Source: Tetrapyrgos nigripes
Lineage: Eukaryota > Basidiomycota > Agaricomycetes > Agaricales > Campanellaceae
Assembly (NCBI GenBank): GCA_013368315.1
Contig: JAACJM010000071.1
Span: 302,055 to 366,054 of the forward strand
DNA: 64,000 nt
Reading direction: 5' to 3'
This document shows, one piece after another, positions 10,654 to 21,500 of the stretch; position 1 is the stretch's first letter, and the number at the start of each line of letters is the position of its first letter. The notes under the pieces were generated by a model. That model was given only the letters and a program-made list of their open reading frames with translations. It was not told the origin of the DNA and made no database searches. The position numbers and the translations under genes are program-made.

Positions 10654-12281
10654 ATGTCCTCGACATGTAAACCGGTAACAATCTCTCTTTCATCACTCCG
10701 TACAAAACTTGATATCACCAACAGCACCACGACTGGTTCACAGCAACTCTCACTTTTGGATTATGTTGCGGTCTCGTCATCAGCTATGTTCCTCAGGTTA
10801 GTGCCTCTCAGGCAACCCTTTCCCGAATCTAACAACGAAACAGCATTATAGAATCATCTCTAGTCAATCTTCTGAAGGCCTTAGTCCCATATTCTTGTTC
10901 TTGGGTGTAACAAGTGCCACTTCAGGACTGCTCAACATGTATGTCCTCTTTCTGTTCTCCGAGTTTGTCACTCATCTCTTCCAGGTTTACGATGCAGTGG
11001 GGTATAATACGATGCTGTCAATTTCTAGTGAGTGGATGAGAAACGTTGTCGGAACGAGTCTTCTTACGTCCATGATAGAGCTTCGGAAGCTGCATTGAAA
11101 TGACCGCCGGTGTCATTCAAGTTGGTTTGCAATGGGCAATGTTCAGTCTCATGTGCGTCTATGTTCTACAACTCCTTCCAATAACTTGCTACTGATATTT
11201 AGTCAGAATGATTTTGTACATGATATACTACCCCCCTCACCTCAAATTCCTCCGCGATGACACAGACACTCTCGAGTCGCAAGATTCCAGACCGGCAATC
11301 GTAGCCAAATCAAAGTCTAGGACCAGAGAATGGCAACTCTCTGTTGTACTCAGCTGGTTCGCTGTGATTCATTTGTGCGTCATATTTATAAAGCTTCCAT
11401 TCTATCACCTCAACTGATTCTATCTTTTCTACAGCCTAATCGCATTCCTAACAACTCTCTTCCTCCTCATAACCTTCCCACCTTCTCCATCACCCTCTCC
11501 TTCGCCAGACCCGACTCCGTTTCCCCTTCCAACAGACCCCAACACTCCCACACCAACCCGCCCGGTCTCCCAGTGGGCCACCTTCCTCGGAGTCTCCAGT
11601 GCTCTCCTGGCAGCCATCCAATATCTCCCTCAAATTCTCCATACCTCCAAATCCCGGCTTGTCGGTGCTCTCTCTATCCCTATGATGTGTATTCAAACTC
11701 CTGGAGCCGTTTTGATGGTTCTTTCGATTGCTTTAAGGCCAGGTACTAACTGGACGAGTTGGGTCACATTTGCAGTAGCGGGAGTTTGTCAGGGTGTTTT
11801 GTTGGCGATGTGTATTGCATGGAAGGTTAGGCAGGGGAGATTGGGACTGGATGATTTTGGGAGGCCGGTGTTAGGTGGTAGGAAAGGAAGAAGGAGACGA
11901 GCAGGAGGGGATGATGACGATGATTTGTCTATAGCGAGTTCGGGAAGGGATTCGGGGATTGGGGAGCTTTATGATGGGGAAGGGGATAGGACGAGAGGCA
12001 GTGATGGAGAAGTAGAAGAAGTACCACCTGGTTTACAATTGGATCAAGACGAGGACGCACAAGCGATGACGAAAGCATTAGCTTCGGCTTTGGATGCAGC
12101 GGTTGGAGAGGATGTGAGGAGCGGAGGTGTTAGAGAGGTCAGGCCTATTGCTGTCGCTGCAGGAGGGGATGAGAGGACACCTCTGTTGGGTGGCCAGGAG
12201 AGGACAGAGTTGCAACCGAATTCACAGTCGAATGGTAAGGGGAGGGAAAGTGAAGTTAGGTGGTTTGGATGGTTTATGTGA
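10654..12281 (+). CDS. PQ-loop repeat membrane protein
   Basis: Seven exons (10654-10666, 10744-10796, 10844-10938, 10985-11027, 11079-11152, 11207-11374, 11435-12281) splice in frame to 430 residues. The 13-nt first exon is supported because it places GLCCGLVISYVPQ in frame: the first PQ motif is at residues 21-22 in a hydrophobic helix. A second PQ motif lies at 214-215 (AAIQYLPQIL), followed by LVGALSIPMMCIQTPG. Several hydrophobic helices fit the seven-helix PQ-loop fold. The tail after about residue 300 is cytosolic, basic then acidic. Family members include lysosomal or vacuolar cystine and cationic amino-acid exporters and SWEET-like proteins. The substrate cannot be told here. This basidiomycete subgroup has a long Pro-rich loop between the two halves, which is also present here. 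Confidence 0.87.
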
Positions 12282-12516
12282 GCTGCCAGAGGAGAGGGCT
12301 TTTTGTTATGCGCAAGAACTACTTGGATCGCTTTTAATTCTTATTGGCTGTAAATACTACTGGTATCGCAATATCCCTAGAGTACTATCCTGAATTATAA
12401 CGAGCAAATCAAACACCACGCCCAGACCTGAGCGCTACGTAGCACGTAACACTGTTAGTAACACGCATGTCGCGTCTTGACCATCATCATTCTCGTCGTC
12501 CTTCTGCTTGCCTGTC

Positions 12517-13520
12517 ATGCTTAGAACTCTCTCCAAGCCAAGAGTTCGTCAGAATGTTTTGGGTGTCATGACAAGAGAGTTCTCAATGTCCCCAGTTTTG
12601 GTGCGTTCTATTTTTCCAATCCGTTCCTGTTCCCTGTTGACTTGGCCTAGTCTAGAACCAGACCCAAACGCATCCCCCCCGCTCCGATATCTACTCTGAT
12701 ACCTGCTCAACTCACTTCCAATGACTACCTTGATATCTCTGGCAAAAGTGCGGTCAATGTAACTTATAGGAATGCGTCCTGCCCGGACCTCCATTGGGAG
12801 CACCCTGAGCTGAAGAAGCTGCCATTTCCCAACAAATCGCACGGCTTTTTCTACTATCATTCCCCAGAAAATGCACTAAATGTTGCTGGAGGACTGCGCT
12901 TCCGTGTCTGCCCGTCCAGCGATCCTAAAATGTTTCAACAAGGGCATGACCTGCTCAAACGCAATGGCTTTCCATGGGAGGTTCCGAATTGGTCAATTGC
13001 ACTCAACGAAAGTTATCATCCATTTGGAGAGGAGTTACTCAAATCTGGAGTCATCCGTACTGGAGCGTTGGACTTATGCAGGAAGCTTGCGTCTCCGTTC
13101 GAATTACGCACTCAACCTACAAGTCCCATCATATATGCTCTCAAACAACCATTTCCGGTAACCCTGGGTCAGAAACGGACTCAGCTATGGATAACCAACG
13201 GGGAAAAGCTGATCCGTTGGGCAATTGATCTCAGGATTACTGAATGGATGGGTCCCCCGACTGAAGGTATGCTTACTGTCTTTGCTAGGTGAAAAGAAGA
13301 GAACTCTGCTGATGACTGTATACCAGACGTTGTACATCTATGCCTTGACCGAGAAAGAGACGACTTGCTTCTTCGGCTGCTCTATACACCTCCAGGATGT
13401 GCTGGACTGATGAGGTACAAAGTTGGGGCCACAACACGCTTTCATCTGACATCTCGGCTTCGTGAAATACTTGACGTTCTTGAGAACACTCCTTACGACG
13501 GGACATTTGCAGGGAAATAG
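12517..13520 (+). CDS. Unknown-family protein D1 (paralogue of D2 at 42972), with an in-frame TGA
   Basis: Exon 1 (12517-12600) encodes a basic, mitochondrial-presequence-like start (MLRTLSKPRVRQNVLGVM). After a 50-nt intron, exon 2 (from 12651) continues in frame. The family core is visible: LPFPNKSHGFFYY, GGLRFRVCPSSDP, NGFPWEVPNWSIAL, YALKQPFPVTLGQ and a final NTPYDGTF. The same order is found in the intact paralogue at 42972-44006, which sets the gene limits. An in-frame TGA at 13290-13292 interrupts the reading, and the frame then resumes to TAG at 13520. Either the gene is inactivated late, or a 33-nt intron at 13267-13299 (GTATGC...AAG) removes the stop in frame, which would be unusually short. 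I recognise no domain, and function is unknown. Confidence 0.6.
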
Positions 13521-14084
13521 TATTACTGCATTGTTGGGTTATGACACTATTGTCTATACTTACTCCTACATATGCTATCCAATGACATCTTCTCCGATGT
13601 ATCTTACACAATACGAGCAGATAACTACTTCTTCAGACCGACATAAAGCTCTGTCAACGAGCTTGACGAGGGTAGATACGCGAAGAAGTTCAAGAACAGC
13701 CGTGCCTCGAGACAGCATGACGTCACCAGATGGCATGTATAAAACTTCCACAGGATGGTTGGTTTGCAACCACCACCTCCCACTATTGAGGTGTACCTCT
13801 AAAAACCACGAAAACACTCTCCGACCAATCTACACTCCTTTACATCTCTTTTTTTCCCTGACGATCGTTACGGCCTCTACTGCGCAGGATTACTTGTCGT
13901 CCGTCATCAAATCCGCCTTTCAAGTAAACCTATCGTCAACGTCCTTTCCACCGCAGCCATCGGATATTTGGGTACACCCGTCAGCGCAGTCCGTCGAGTC
14001 CTCGTCCAAGGAACTCTAGCTACATATATGCTGACCCTGCTCCATCCCATTGGCAAACTTCTTCACTGATGTCATGTCAATTTG
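13521..14084. other. Intergenic region
   Basis: No supported gene. A plus-strand open stretch near 13860-14070 reads hydrophobically (GYLGTPVSAVRRVLVQGTL), but it has no start, no splice-linked neighbour and no recognised family. I treat it as a possible relic only. Confidence 0.4.
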
Positions 14085-15235
14085 GGTATGTCGAGCGCTC
14101 CAAGCCGTCGATTTTTCGACTTTGGTCTTGTTGAGCCCCTGCACCGTTGCATATAATTATGCACACGTCGTTGCCTACCTCTTACGTTGAGCACTGCTCC
14201 GCTTCTAGTTGTGGCCTCGGTCATAACTGGTCGTGTTTGAGCTTTGTTCCGTATCTTCTTGCGCCTTCATAAGGCCGCACCGTCGAGCGTTGCTCCGATC
14301 CTTTGTGCTGGTCCCGCTTGAGGTTTAGCCTCTGCTCCATTCTCGTCATCGTGAACTATTCCGACCTTCGGTTTTGTTGAAGCTTTGTCTTGCCGCATCA
14401 TGTCGCGACCGCCCCTATCTTCCCCTTCCAACCTCATCTTTGCGTTGAAGCGTTGCTCCGCCTCACATCTTCACATGGTGCTTTTCATTGCACCCAGACA
14501 ACTGTACGTTGATGCTCTGCTCCGTACGCTCTCAATATCCCTATCTTGTCGAGCGTTGCTCCGAATCCACTCATCTCAGACCGGCTCACCTGGAGTTTGT
14601 TGAGACTCTTGTTAGCTCCATACGTCCTGCTCTGTTCCGGTCGCCTCGTGCTGTCTATCGCACCTCACTCATATTTCTGTACGTTGACGCGTCGCTCCGT
14701 ACCCCAATCCAAACACCCAGACAACGCTCACCTGGAGTTTGTTGAGTCCTATCTCTGATAGGTACTCCATCCATCCTGCTCTGTTCCTGTCGCCGTCGTT
14801 GAGCTTAGCTCCGCCCCATTGCACTGCTGTTGAGCTCTGCTCCGCTTCATGCTTATGTATGTCGTGTTGAGCTTTGCTCCGGAATGTGTGCAGTTCGCTC
14901 CATCACCTTGTTCACCACTTGCACTCGGCCAGTGTCTCTATGTCACAAGCTTTGTCAAATTGGTTGTAACCGGTGCTTGTCGAGCAAACGTTGAGCATTG
15001 CGCTCCGTTGAGGCTCCGCTCCATATCATCTTTACACACATTGCCTTCAACTTTCTATGTGACTTTAGTCTCATTGTGGCATCGTTGTTTAGATGGTTGT
15101 GTTGAAGCCCCTGCTCCGTACCCTGTTATGTCTGTCGTCTCCGTCAACTTGAGACTGACTGACTAACAGTGGTTATGTTGAAGCCCTGTTCGTGCCGTCC
15201 ATTCGCAGCTTGAGCCCCCTGCCCTGCTGACCACT
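14085..15235. repeat. Array of about 17 short GAGC-N3-GCTC inverted-repeat units
   Basis: The motif GTTGAGCNTTGCTCCG or close variants recurs about every 30-120 bp. Clear units lie near 14186, 14235, 14282, 14444, 14508, 14559, 14680, 14799, 14829, 14864, 14989, 15100 and 15178. The core GAGC-N3-GCTC is self-complementary, so each unit could form a small hairpin. Spacer sequence between units is mostly not conserved, unlike a classical minisatellite. No convincing gene overlaps the array. Confidence 0.65.
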
Positions 15236-15782
15236 CTATGTGTGTTGGCCTATTGTTGAATTATTTCTTCATTGAAGTGACTGGACAGTAGCATTTTTGC
15301 TCGGGAATTTATTCCCTTGAGCCGCTCAGGATCTCTCTCTTGTTCTTTTAGTTCTTTTAGTTCTATGTGGTGATCCTTTGAGCCTTTGATGGCACTGAAC
15401 TGTGTACCCTACCCTTTTCCATATCCTTACCTTCCCAAGCTGTCTGTTCATCCCAGTTCGTTGATGGATGTTGACTCTGGTTGCGCTCTTCATTAGCATG
15501 CTCCTCTTACGGGTAGAATTAATCAAATCCATTCATAGGTACGAAATTGGAGTATCTATGTACATCCACGGAACGAACTGGTAGTTTCTTGCCCAGTAGT
15601 TACCGTACCGTATTGCAGCAGTAATGAAGTAACGATTTTCATGAAGTTGGAATTTGAGAAAAAAATCAAGAACAAGTCGATAAGACATGAGCGCATAATA
15701 GAATTGAATAGATCTCTGTAGGAGTACTGTAACTCGCATCCAGGAATAAATGTAATCGTTATGCCTCAGTAATGGGAGAGGC
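15236..15782. other. Intergenic region
   Basis: This lies between the inverted-repeat array and the stop of the minus-strand F-box gene. It has a few short T-rich direct repeats (TTCTTTTAG twice near 15342-15360) and no supported gene. Confidence 0.45.
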
Positions 15783-16685
15783 CTAATTAACTCGGAGATC
15801 AGTCAGCGTAACCTCCTTTTCTTCCCCAATCAACCAAATCCATTTCTCCAAAAAACCCTTTTCAAGCTCCTGGTCCTCACTTAATTCCTGCTTCCTCTGT
15901 ATGTCTAACAGCCAATCCAATTGATCTTGAAGGTCCAATTCCATGGATGTGTCAATATCACAGGGTCGTTTTAGCCTCACGAGTCTAGTTGTATTTCCGC
16001 CTGAAACAAAATGCAAAACCCTTCGGACGAAAGAGGAGTTTGCATGTATGGGGTGTAAGTTTAGAGCCTCCCTTGCATCTTTCGTCGTTCTCGCCTGAAT
16101 GGCCCGGCGCCACTGCTCTCTTTTATGAGTGAGGTGATCTAGCTCGGAACCCGTTGCAGCAATGCTACAGCAAAGCTTGTCATCGGTCTGCAATATTCGG
16201 TAGGCCAGCTGTACACGAGCCCGAGTCATCGAAGAACATGAAGGCGAGGTACATGAGGGTGAGCAGAATGACTCGGAGGAAAGGGGCTTGCAGTCGAGGA
16301 TGACAGAACGCGATATTTTATGGACTGTCTGAGTGTACTGGAATGTGATCCTCGAGCAACGAGTGGGCAGGATGTTGACCAGCGTTGTCATAGGCGATGA
16401 TTCTGGTGACAGAGTAGTAGATTTGAAAGGGAGGAGGTGGTGATCTTTGAGAGCGTCGAGGAGTTTGTGTGCATAATCTGTATCTGGAATGTAGAAATCC
16501 CTAGAGACAATCTCCAAGAAGACCGCTTGCCAGGTGCTGCTGACCAACAAGGATGATTTCATGAAGGTGGCTCGGTCCTTGGATGATAAAGAGGTCGAGG
16601 GAGTATTCCAGAATGTGAGTATAATGAGATGGATGAGTTCGACGGGAAGATAAGGAGTAATGATGGTGCTGGTACTGGTAGCCAT
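15783..16685 (-). CDS. Small F-box-like protein
   Basis: One intronless frame of 300 residues starts at the ATG at 16685. The beginning, MATSTSTIITPYLPVELIHL, continues IILTFWNTPS, so an F-box-like helix (YLPVELIHLIILTFW) is at residues about 11-25. This is a common start in agaricomycete F-box proteins. The middle is Cys-rich around residues 130-155 (FCSPSCTSPSCSS). The C-terminus is acidic and Leu/Trp-rich (DQLDWLLDIQRKQEL). A role in substrate recognition for an SCF ubiquitin ligase is inferred from the F-box only. No LRR array is visible, so the substrate-binding part is of another kind. Confidence 0.65.
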   Translation of the reverse strand: MATSTSTIITPYLPVELIHLIILTFWNTPSTSLSSKDRATFMKSSLLVSSTWQAVFLEIVSRDFYIPDTDYAHKLLDALKDHHLLPFKSTTLSPESSPMTTLVNILPTRCSRITFQYTQTVHKISRSVILDCKPLSSESFCSPSCTSPSCSSMTRARVQLAYRILQTDDKLCCSIAATGSELDHLTHKREQWRRAIQARTTKDAREALNLHPIHANSSFVRRVLHFVSGGNTTRLVRLKRPCDIDTSMELDLQDQLDWLLDIQRKQELSEDQELEKGFLEKWIWLIGEEKEVTLTDLRVN

Positions 16686-17704
16686 GTTGAGAAGATGGTA
16701 GTTCAAGACGAATCAGTGTTACAATCTGAGACCACCATATCCGACGTTTATATAAGTTTTTGGAGGTGAGACCGGGGTTGTAAAGTCAGACCGTGGATAG
16801 GGGTCATTTGCCCATTTTCGGGCAGCCTGAAGAAATCTTGGATTTACATAGAACATTCGGAACCATCCTCTGCAGCAGCATTCTGGGCGGAGACGGCCTG
16901 AGGGACAGCGTCAACATCGGGACGACCTAAAAAAGAAAGGTCAGCTTTCCTGCGTATTGCGGGTGGGTTGGAGGATAGGATTAGGAGGGGGAGAGAGGAT
17001 TGGGATTGAATAGGGTGTAGGGTTACGAAGGCAATGGTGAAGTGTTCTTATGAAAGCTTGTCTTCGAGTTGAGCACGCAGTTCTTTCTCAATTCAGAATT
17101 GCTGGGTTCATGATGTTCATCATATAATTAGATTTGGATGTGCTGGAATTACATTGCTATCTACTAGGTAGCTCTGTCCATGCTCTCCATGCTATTGAGT
17201 GTCGTTTCAGGTATTGTATGTCCATCCAATCCATAAGTCGCACAAAGCTTGCCCGAAAGGGTCGTCTGCACTGTGCGTTCGGGCTTGTTCAGCCAGAGAT
17301 AGATTTTCTTGAATGGAGTGGTCGGGTTAAACAGGTTATACTCGACTAGTTTGATACTGCAACGAGCAGCGGAAATTCTGTCGTCCAAAGCGATGAACAG
17401 GTCATGAACCAGAGAAACTTTCTCAATGACGTCGTCAAATTGGTTCAATACACGGCACATTTCTGCATAGCAGACTAGGGACTCTGCTTCATATTTCGCA
17501 TTCTTCATCCGCTTTGTACTAAAAGATATGGGAGCGGGAAGGAGGACGTGGCTTTCGAGCGGTCGACTCCTGACGAAACTCAGGCTTAAAAATCCGAAGT
17601 ACAGTGTTCATATTCTTCGCAGTCTGGACTTGGTGGGAAAGCCGTCCTCGATAACCAGTCATTGATCAAACTCTTTCTCAAAATCCACCGGTTAGATTGC
17701 TCAC
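16686..17704. other. Region with a possible 3' exon on the minus strand
   Basis: 16686-17160 shows nothing supported. A minus-strand open frame at 17508-17164 encodes a helical-looking 114-residue stretch (KNAKYEAESLVCYAEMCRV, DQ-rich helices). It might be a downstream exon of the helical-domain gene at 17705-18337, but I could not find a clean in-frame splice path, so it is left as a candidate. Confidence 0.3.
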
Positions 17705-18337
17705 CTCAAACTTGCTTTGCACCGTTTCTTCATTCGCACTCTTGAACAGAAACATCTGCACAGTATTCTGCTTCGAGATGTCCTTTGATTTGTTCTGTAG
17801 ACGAAGTCACTGCGCGTTTCAAATCAGAGCTTTAAGATGGAGAGGCTAATTAAAACACACCTTTGGAGCTGTTCAATGTCCCGCCGAAGACTGTCCGTAA
17901 TATCCTCTAGTGGCTTCCCTGACAATGCTTGGACCACGACCCCAGAAAGACCACGAATCCGCTCTCTCAACTCGTCCACTTCCTCCAGCGAGGTGCGAAC
18001 TTCCTGAGTGTTCAAGTTGAATTACGCCTAGCTTCCGAGCTTCGAACAGTGGTCGGCCTACCTGGCACATTTCCACAAGCCGTATTGCTGTTTGAACCAC
18101 CAACTTCGCGCCAGGGATAGGGACAGCGTCAGCGACTATCTCGAGAGTGGAAAGTAGGGTATCCACTGCCACCTTGCTCTTACTCGGTCGATCAATGTCG
18201 TTCTTGTGTGGTCCTGAGGATGCCTTGATGGAAAATGTCAGGTGAGCTAGTAAGGTGAGGGGTGAGATTCATACATTTCTGGCAAGGGCTTCGTTAGAAC
18301 GCTCTGACTTGTCACGCCAGCCACGGAGCAAGGACAT
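17705..18337 (-). CDS. Orphan NLR-type helical N-terminal (4HB/MLKL-like) domain
   Basis: Exons 18337-18275 (MSLLRGWRDKSERSNEALA), 18223-18062 and 18003-17861 splice cleanly. The product includes TLEIVADAVPIPGAKLVVQ, then ...AIRLVEMCQEVRTSLEEVDE. This is the pattern of the four-helix N-terminal domain seen before NACHT or kinase modules in agaricomycete NLR-like proteins, some related to MLKL/HeLo-type cell-death domains. A fourth exon at about 17794-17705 reads well in one frame (KDISKQNTVQMFLFKSANEE), but joining it from the GTGTGT donor puts it out of frame. Only a weak GTTTTA donor would fit. No NACHT follows. It could be a stand-alone effector domain, a gene with an unrecognised splice site, or a truncated NLR. 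It is divergent from UTP10. Confidence 0.5.
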
Positions 18338-18596
18338 GGAGGGTTTAAGAGGGGGCTACTCTTCGCTAGACGAGGAATGAAAGCTGTTCTTTGTGATTAG
18401 GTTTGCTGGACTGTCATCACTGCTGTATTTAATGTGATTGCAAGAATGGGAGTGTCGAAAACTGCCATGATAATATGTGCTTGGGGTTTTGTAAATCAGG
18501 GAACGAGCGCTAGTACATATGTATATGCCGTCAATTGCCGGTCCCGTGCGCGAACGCGCTGCAAAATTTTTTCTTCTGAATTGTCCTGAATCTCCA

Positions 18597-21500
18597 ATGG
18601 TGTCGAGCCTCGCTGCTCAGTTGGCTCAGAATGCGTCACTGAACAGCTCATTATTAGCGGACAGATCTCGACGGAAACCTTCAGAGTCTTATCTTTTCAC
18701 TGGTCGCGAAGCTGACCAACACGACTTGGAATCTATATACGCCCTGGGATACAATGGATTCCTGCAGTTGGTATCTGTAGACGCGGAGTTTGAGGAATAT
18801 GAAGAATCTCTATTCTCTAGTGCTGCGAAGGCAACCGACAGGACATTACTTTCTGCTGAAGAGAATTCACAACTCCATGCTGCCATCTCTTCTTTTCTTT
18901 TGGCTCTTGGGCCCTATCTACTCGAAGCACCGGCTGGAAAAGTTTTAGAGTGGCTTGTGAGACGCTTCAGGTGCGTATTGACATCTCTTTTCTTTCTTCC
19001 CGTTCTAATTTTTTCTTGTACAGAATCAATGAGTTCGATGTCGATGCCATTCTTACACTTTTTCTACCATATCATGAAACGATGCATTTTGCGAAAATGA
19101 ATACGATTCTTCACATCCAGTGCGTTATGGAGCCTTTGTTCCTAGCTGTAGCTCACCTCCTTGTCATCTAGGCCTAACACCACTTGGACTTTCCTCCTCC
19201 CATTCAAGTCTGCTGCTCAAAACGTCCCTCGAATAGCTCTGGTCTCGGAGATGTTGAAGAACACAGACGTGGCTCGCTTCATTGCAACGCTCCTTCCGCG
19301 TGCCATCAAGGAACACAGAGCTCATACTACCTTAATCATGTTCAACGCTGCTACTCTCCACGATTTCATCGCTTGTAGCAAAAACTTGAATGAAGGCACT
19401 ATTGCATTCATTTGGCCTGCTCTGATCGACCCACTTCAAAATCGTGCTAATTCCAACAAAGACTCAATTGTGCGTGCCAGTTATGGGATAATGTTGTAAC
19501 CAAGTCTGAAATCCCATTCTTTCCTTGTAGCTCGGGAGCTATGCTCTGCTCAGTGTCTTATCACAAAAATGTCGTTTAACTCCCTCTGCACTTAAAGCCA
19601 TTGTAATATCCATGTCAAATTGTGCTCGCCAAGTGGGAACTGCGCAATACCTTAATGCCCTGATATCGGTCTGTGAGCCCCAGGGAGAGATCGAGGAGTT
19701 ACCGGACGCTACGGTGAAAACCGTCCTCCGAATTGCGTGCGTATTTGAACTTCGCCCGTTTACCTGCTTTCCTTATTCATAATTCCCCAGCAATATTGAT
19801 AGCGAGCTTCGTGATGCCCTGGCCTGGGAAGGTGCTGAAAAGGTGTTGCTTCCTCTATTACCGGGCTTGCTTCATCGGTAAGTACTTCTTTGTCGTCTTC
19901 TTTCCTTCCGACAGCTAGTTTATCCTATCAATCTAGGCTGAGTGACGAAGCAGCGATTGCGTTCCTGGAGTCGCTTATTACCGCGCAGAACCTTCCAGTT
20001 GCTTTCATACATCGTTTGACAACGAAGTTGATCGTTCTCGCCATCGATACCTCATCTACCGCCTCCGATATCACCACGTCACATCAGCTTTTGTCGAATA
20101 TCCAGCAAAGATACTCACCGCTTTTCCACGCTGTTGCAGAAGGCTTAATCGAGTCTGATGAGGTGTCCAAAGAATCTGTTGAGCAGTTGTCCATTTTGCT
20201 GTCGACGGTAGGAGTCTCTTATGCATTATCGCAATTTGGACTTGGCCTAATCCTGATATATGCACAGAATACAGGTTCCCTTTCTCGGGAAGCGGGAGAG
20301 CAGGTTATTATAGACCTGATTGTCGAAGCTGCCAATGCAGAGCCGAGAGTAAGAGCAGATGCCGTTCAAAAATTGTCAGAGACTCTGGCGCAGGGTTCGT
20401 CGTCTCTATCACCTTCTGATATGGTATGAATTTCTGCTGATCACTTCTTCGAGAACTGATTACCATTCTTCCTCAGACTTCCATCCGGCAGTCTTTACTC
20501 TCCCGTGTACAAGACACACATCAGCTTGTCCTCGACGCCCTGTATCGCAATCCCGTGACCCTACTGGCTGCGGTACTCGACAATTCGACCCAGTACATCG
20601 ATACTCTGGACGTTGCCCTCAATTCAGCAAACTCCAAGCTGAAGCATGCCTTGTTGAAGCTACACTTTTCTTTCCTGATTTCCCACTTTTGCCCCAAAGC
20701 TGAGCAATCGAGTTTACGGGATGCCTTCCAAAGGATCATCTTTCCTTACCTGTTATACTCTAAGCCTAGACAACGTACCGCGAATTTAGTGTGGGATCTC
20801 GTTGAAGAGCACGCCTTGACCAACTCTGCCCTGGCCTCAAACGTGGCCTTCGAGATTCTCAGAGGGTGCACCGACGTCAGAAAAGCGAGCCAGGACGAGG
20901 AAGATTCCTCGGAAAAGATGGCCAAGCTCAATTTGGCTATCTCCTCGAATATGGCCGGTAAGGAACCTTTTTGATGCCTGTGGTCCTCAATGCATTGACT
21001 GCAAATCTACAGAGAACATTCTTACCTCCAACAACTATTCCATTCATCTCGATGGTCTAATACGTAATGTCAAAGATTCAAACGCTCACGCACGAGTCCT
21101 CAGCTTGCTCATCACCAGGGCACTGCTCAGTCGTCTCACTGGGGAACATCAGGTGGAAGCCGGGCATCAAATACTCAAGACTTTCGATACGAAACACCTA
21201 TCCGAAGCCGACTTGGCCTCCTTAAGTGCCGACGATATTTCTGAGGTAGCAATCTCGCTCGTTGAAATCCAGTCCGTCTATTCTAACGGCTTCTCTAGCG
21301 TCTGACTGCCGAATCATTGGCTCAGAGTACTGTCCTGAAGCCGAATAGTTTAAAGACTACTCGGTGGTTGCAGATCTCCATCATCTCCATGGCCACTGGC
21401 ATTGCACTCCCAGACGGTCTCGAAATTGACTGGATTGCAAATCAATCAAAGGAGGCATGTCGTTTTCCCGTACGGAATTTGTGCTGTGACTGATTCACAC

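Noticed and set aside
13462..14019. 185-codon plus-strand frame after D1
   Set aside because: It starts inside D1 in another frame and shows low-complexity, unstructured composition.
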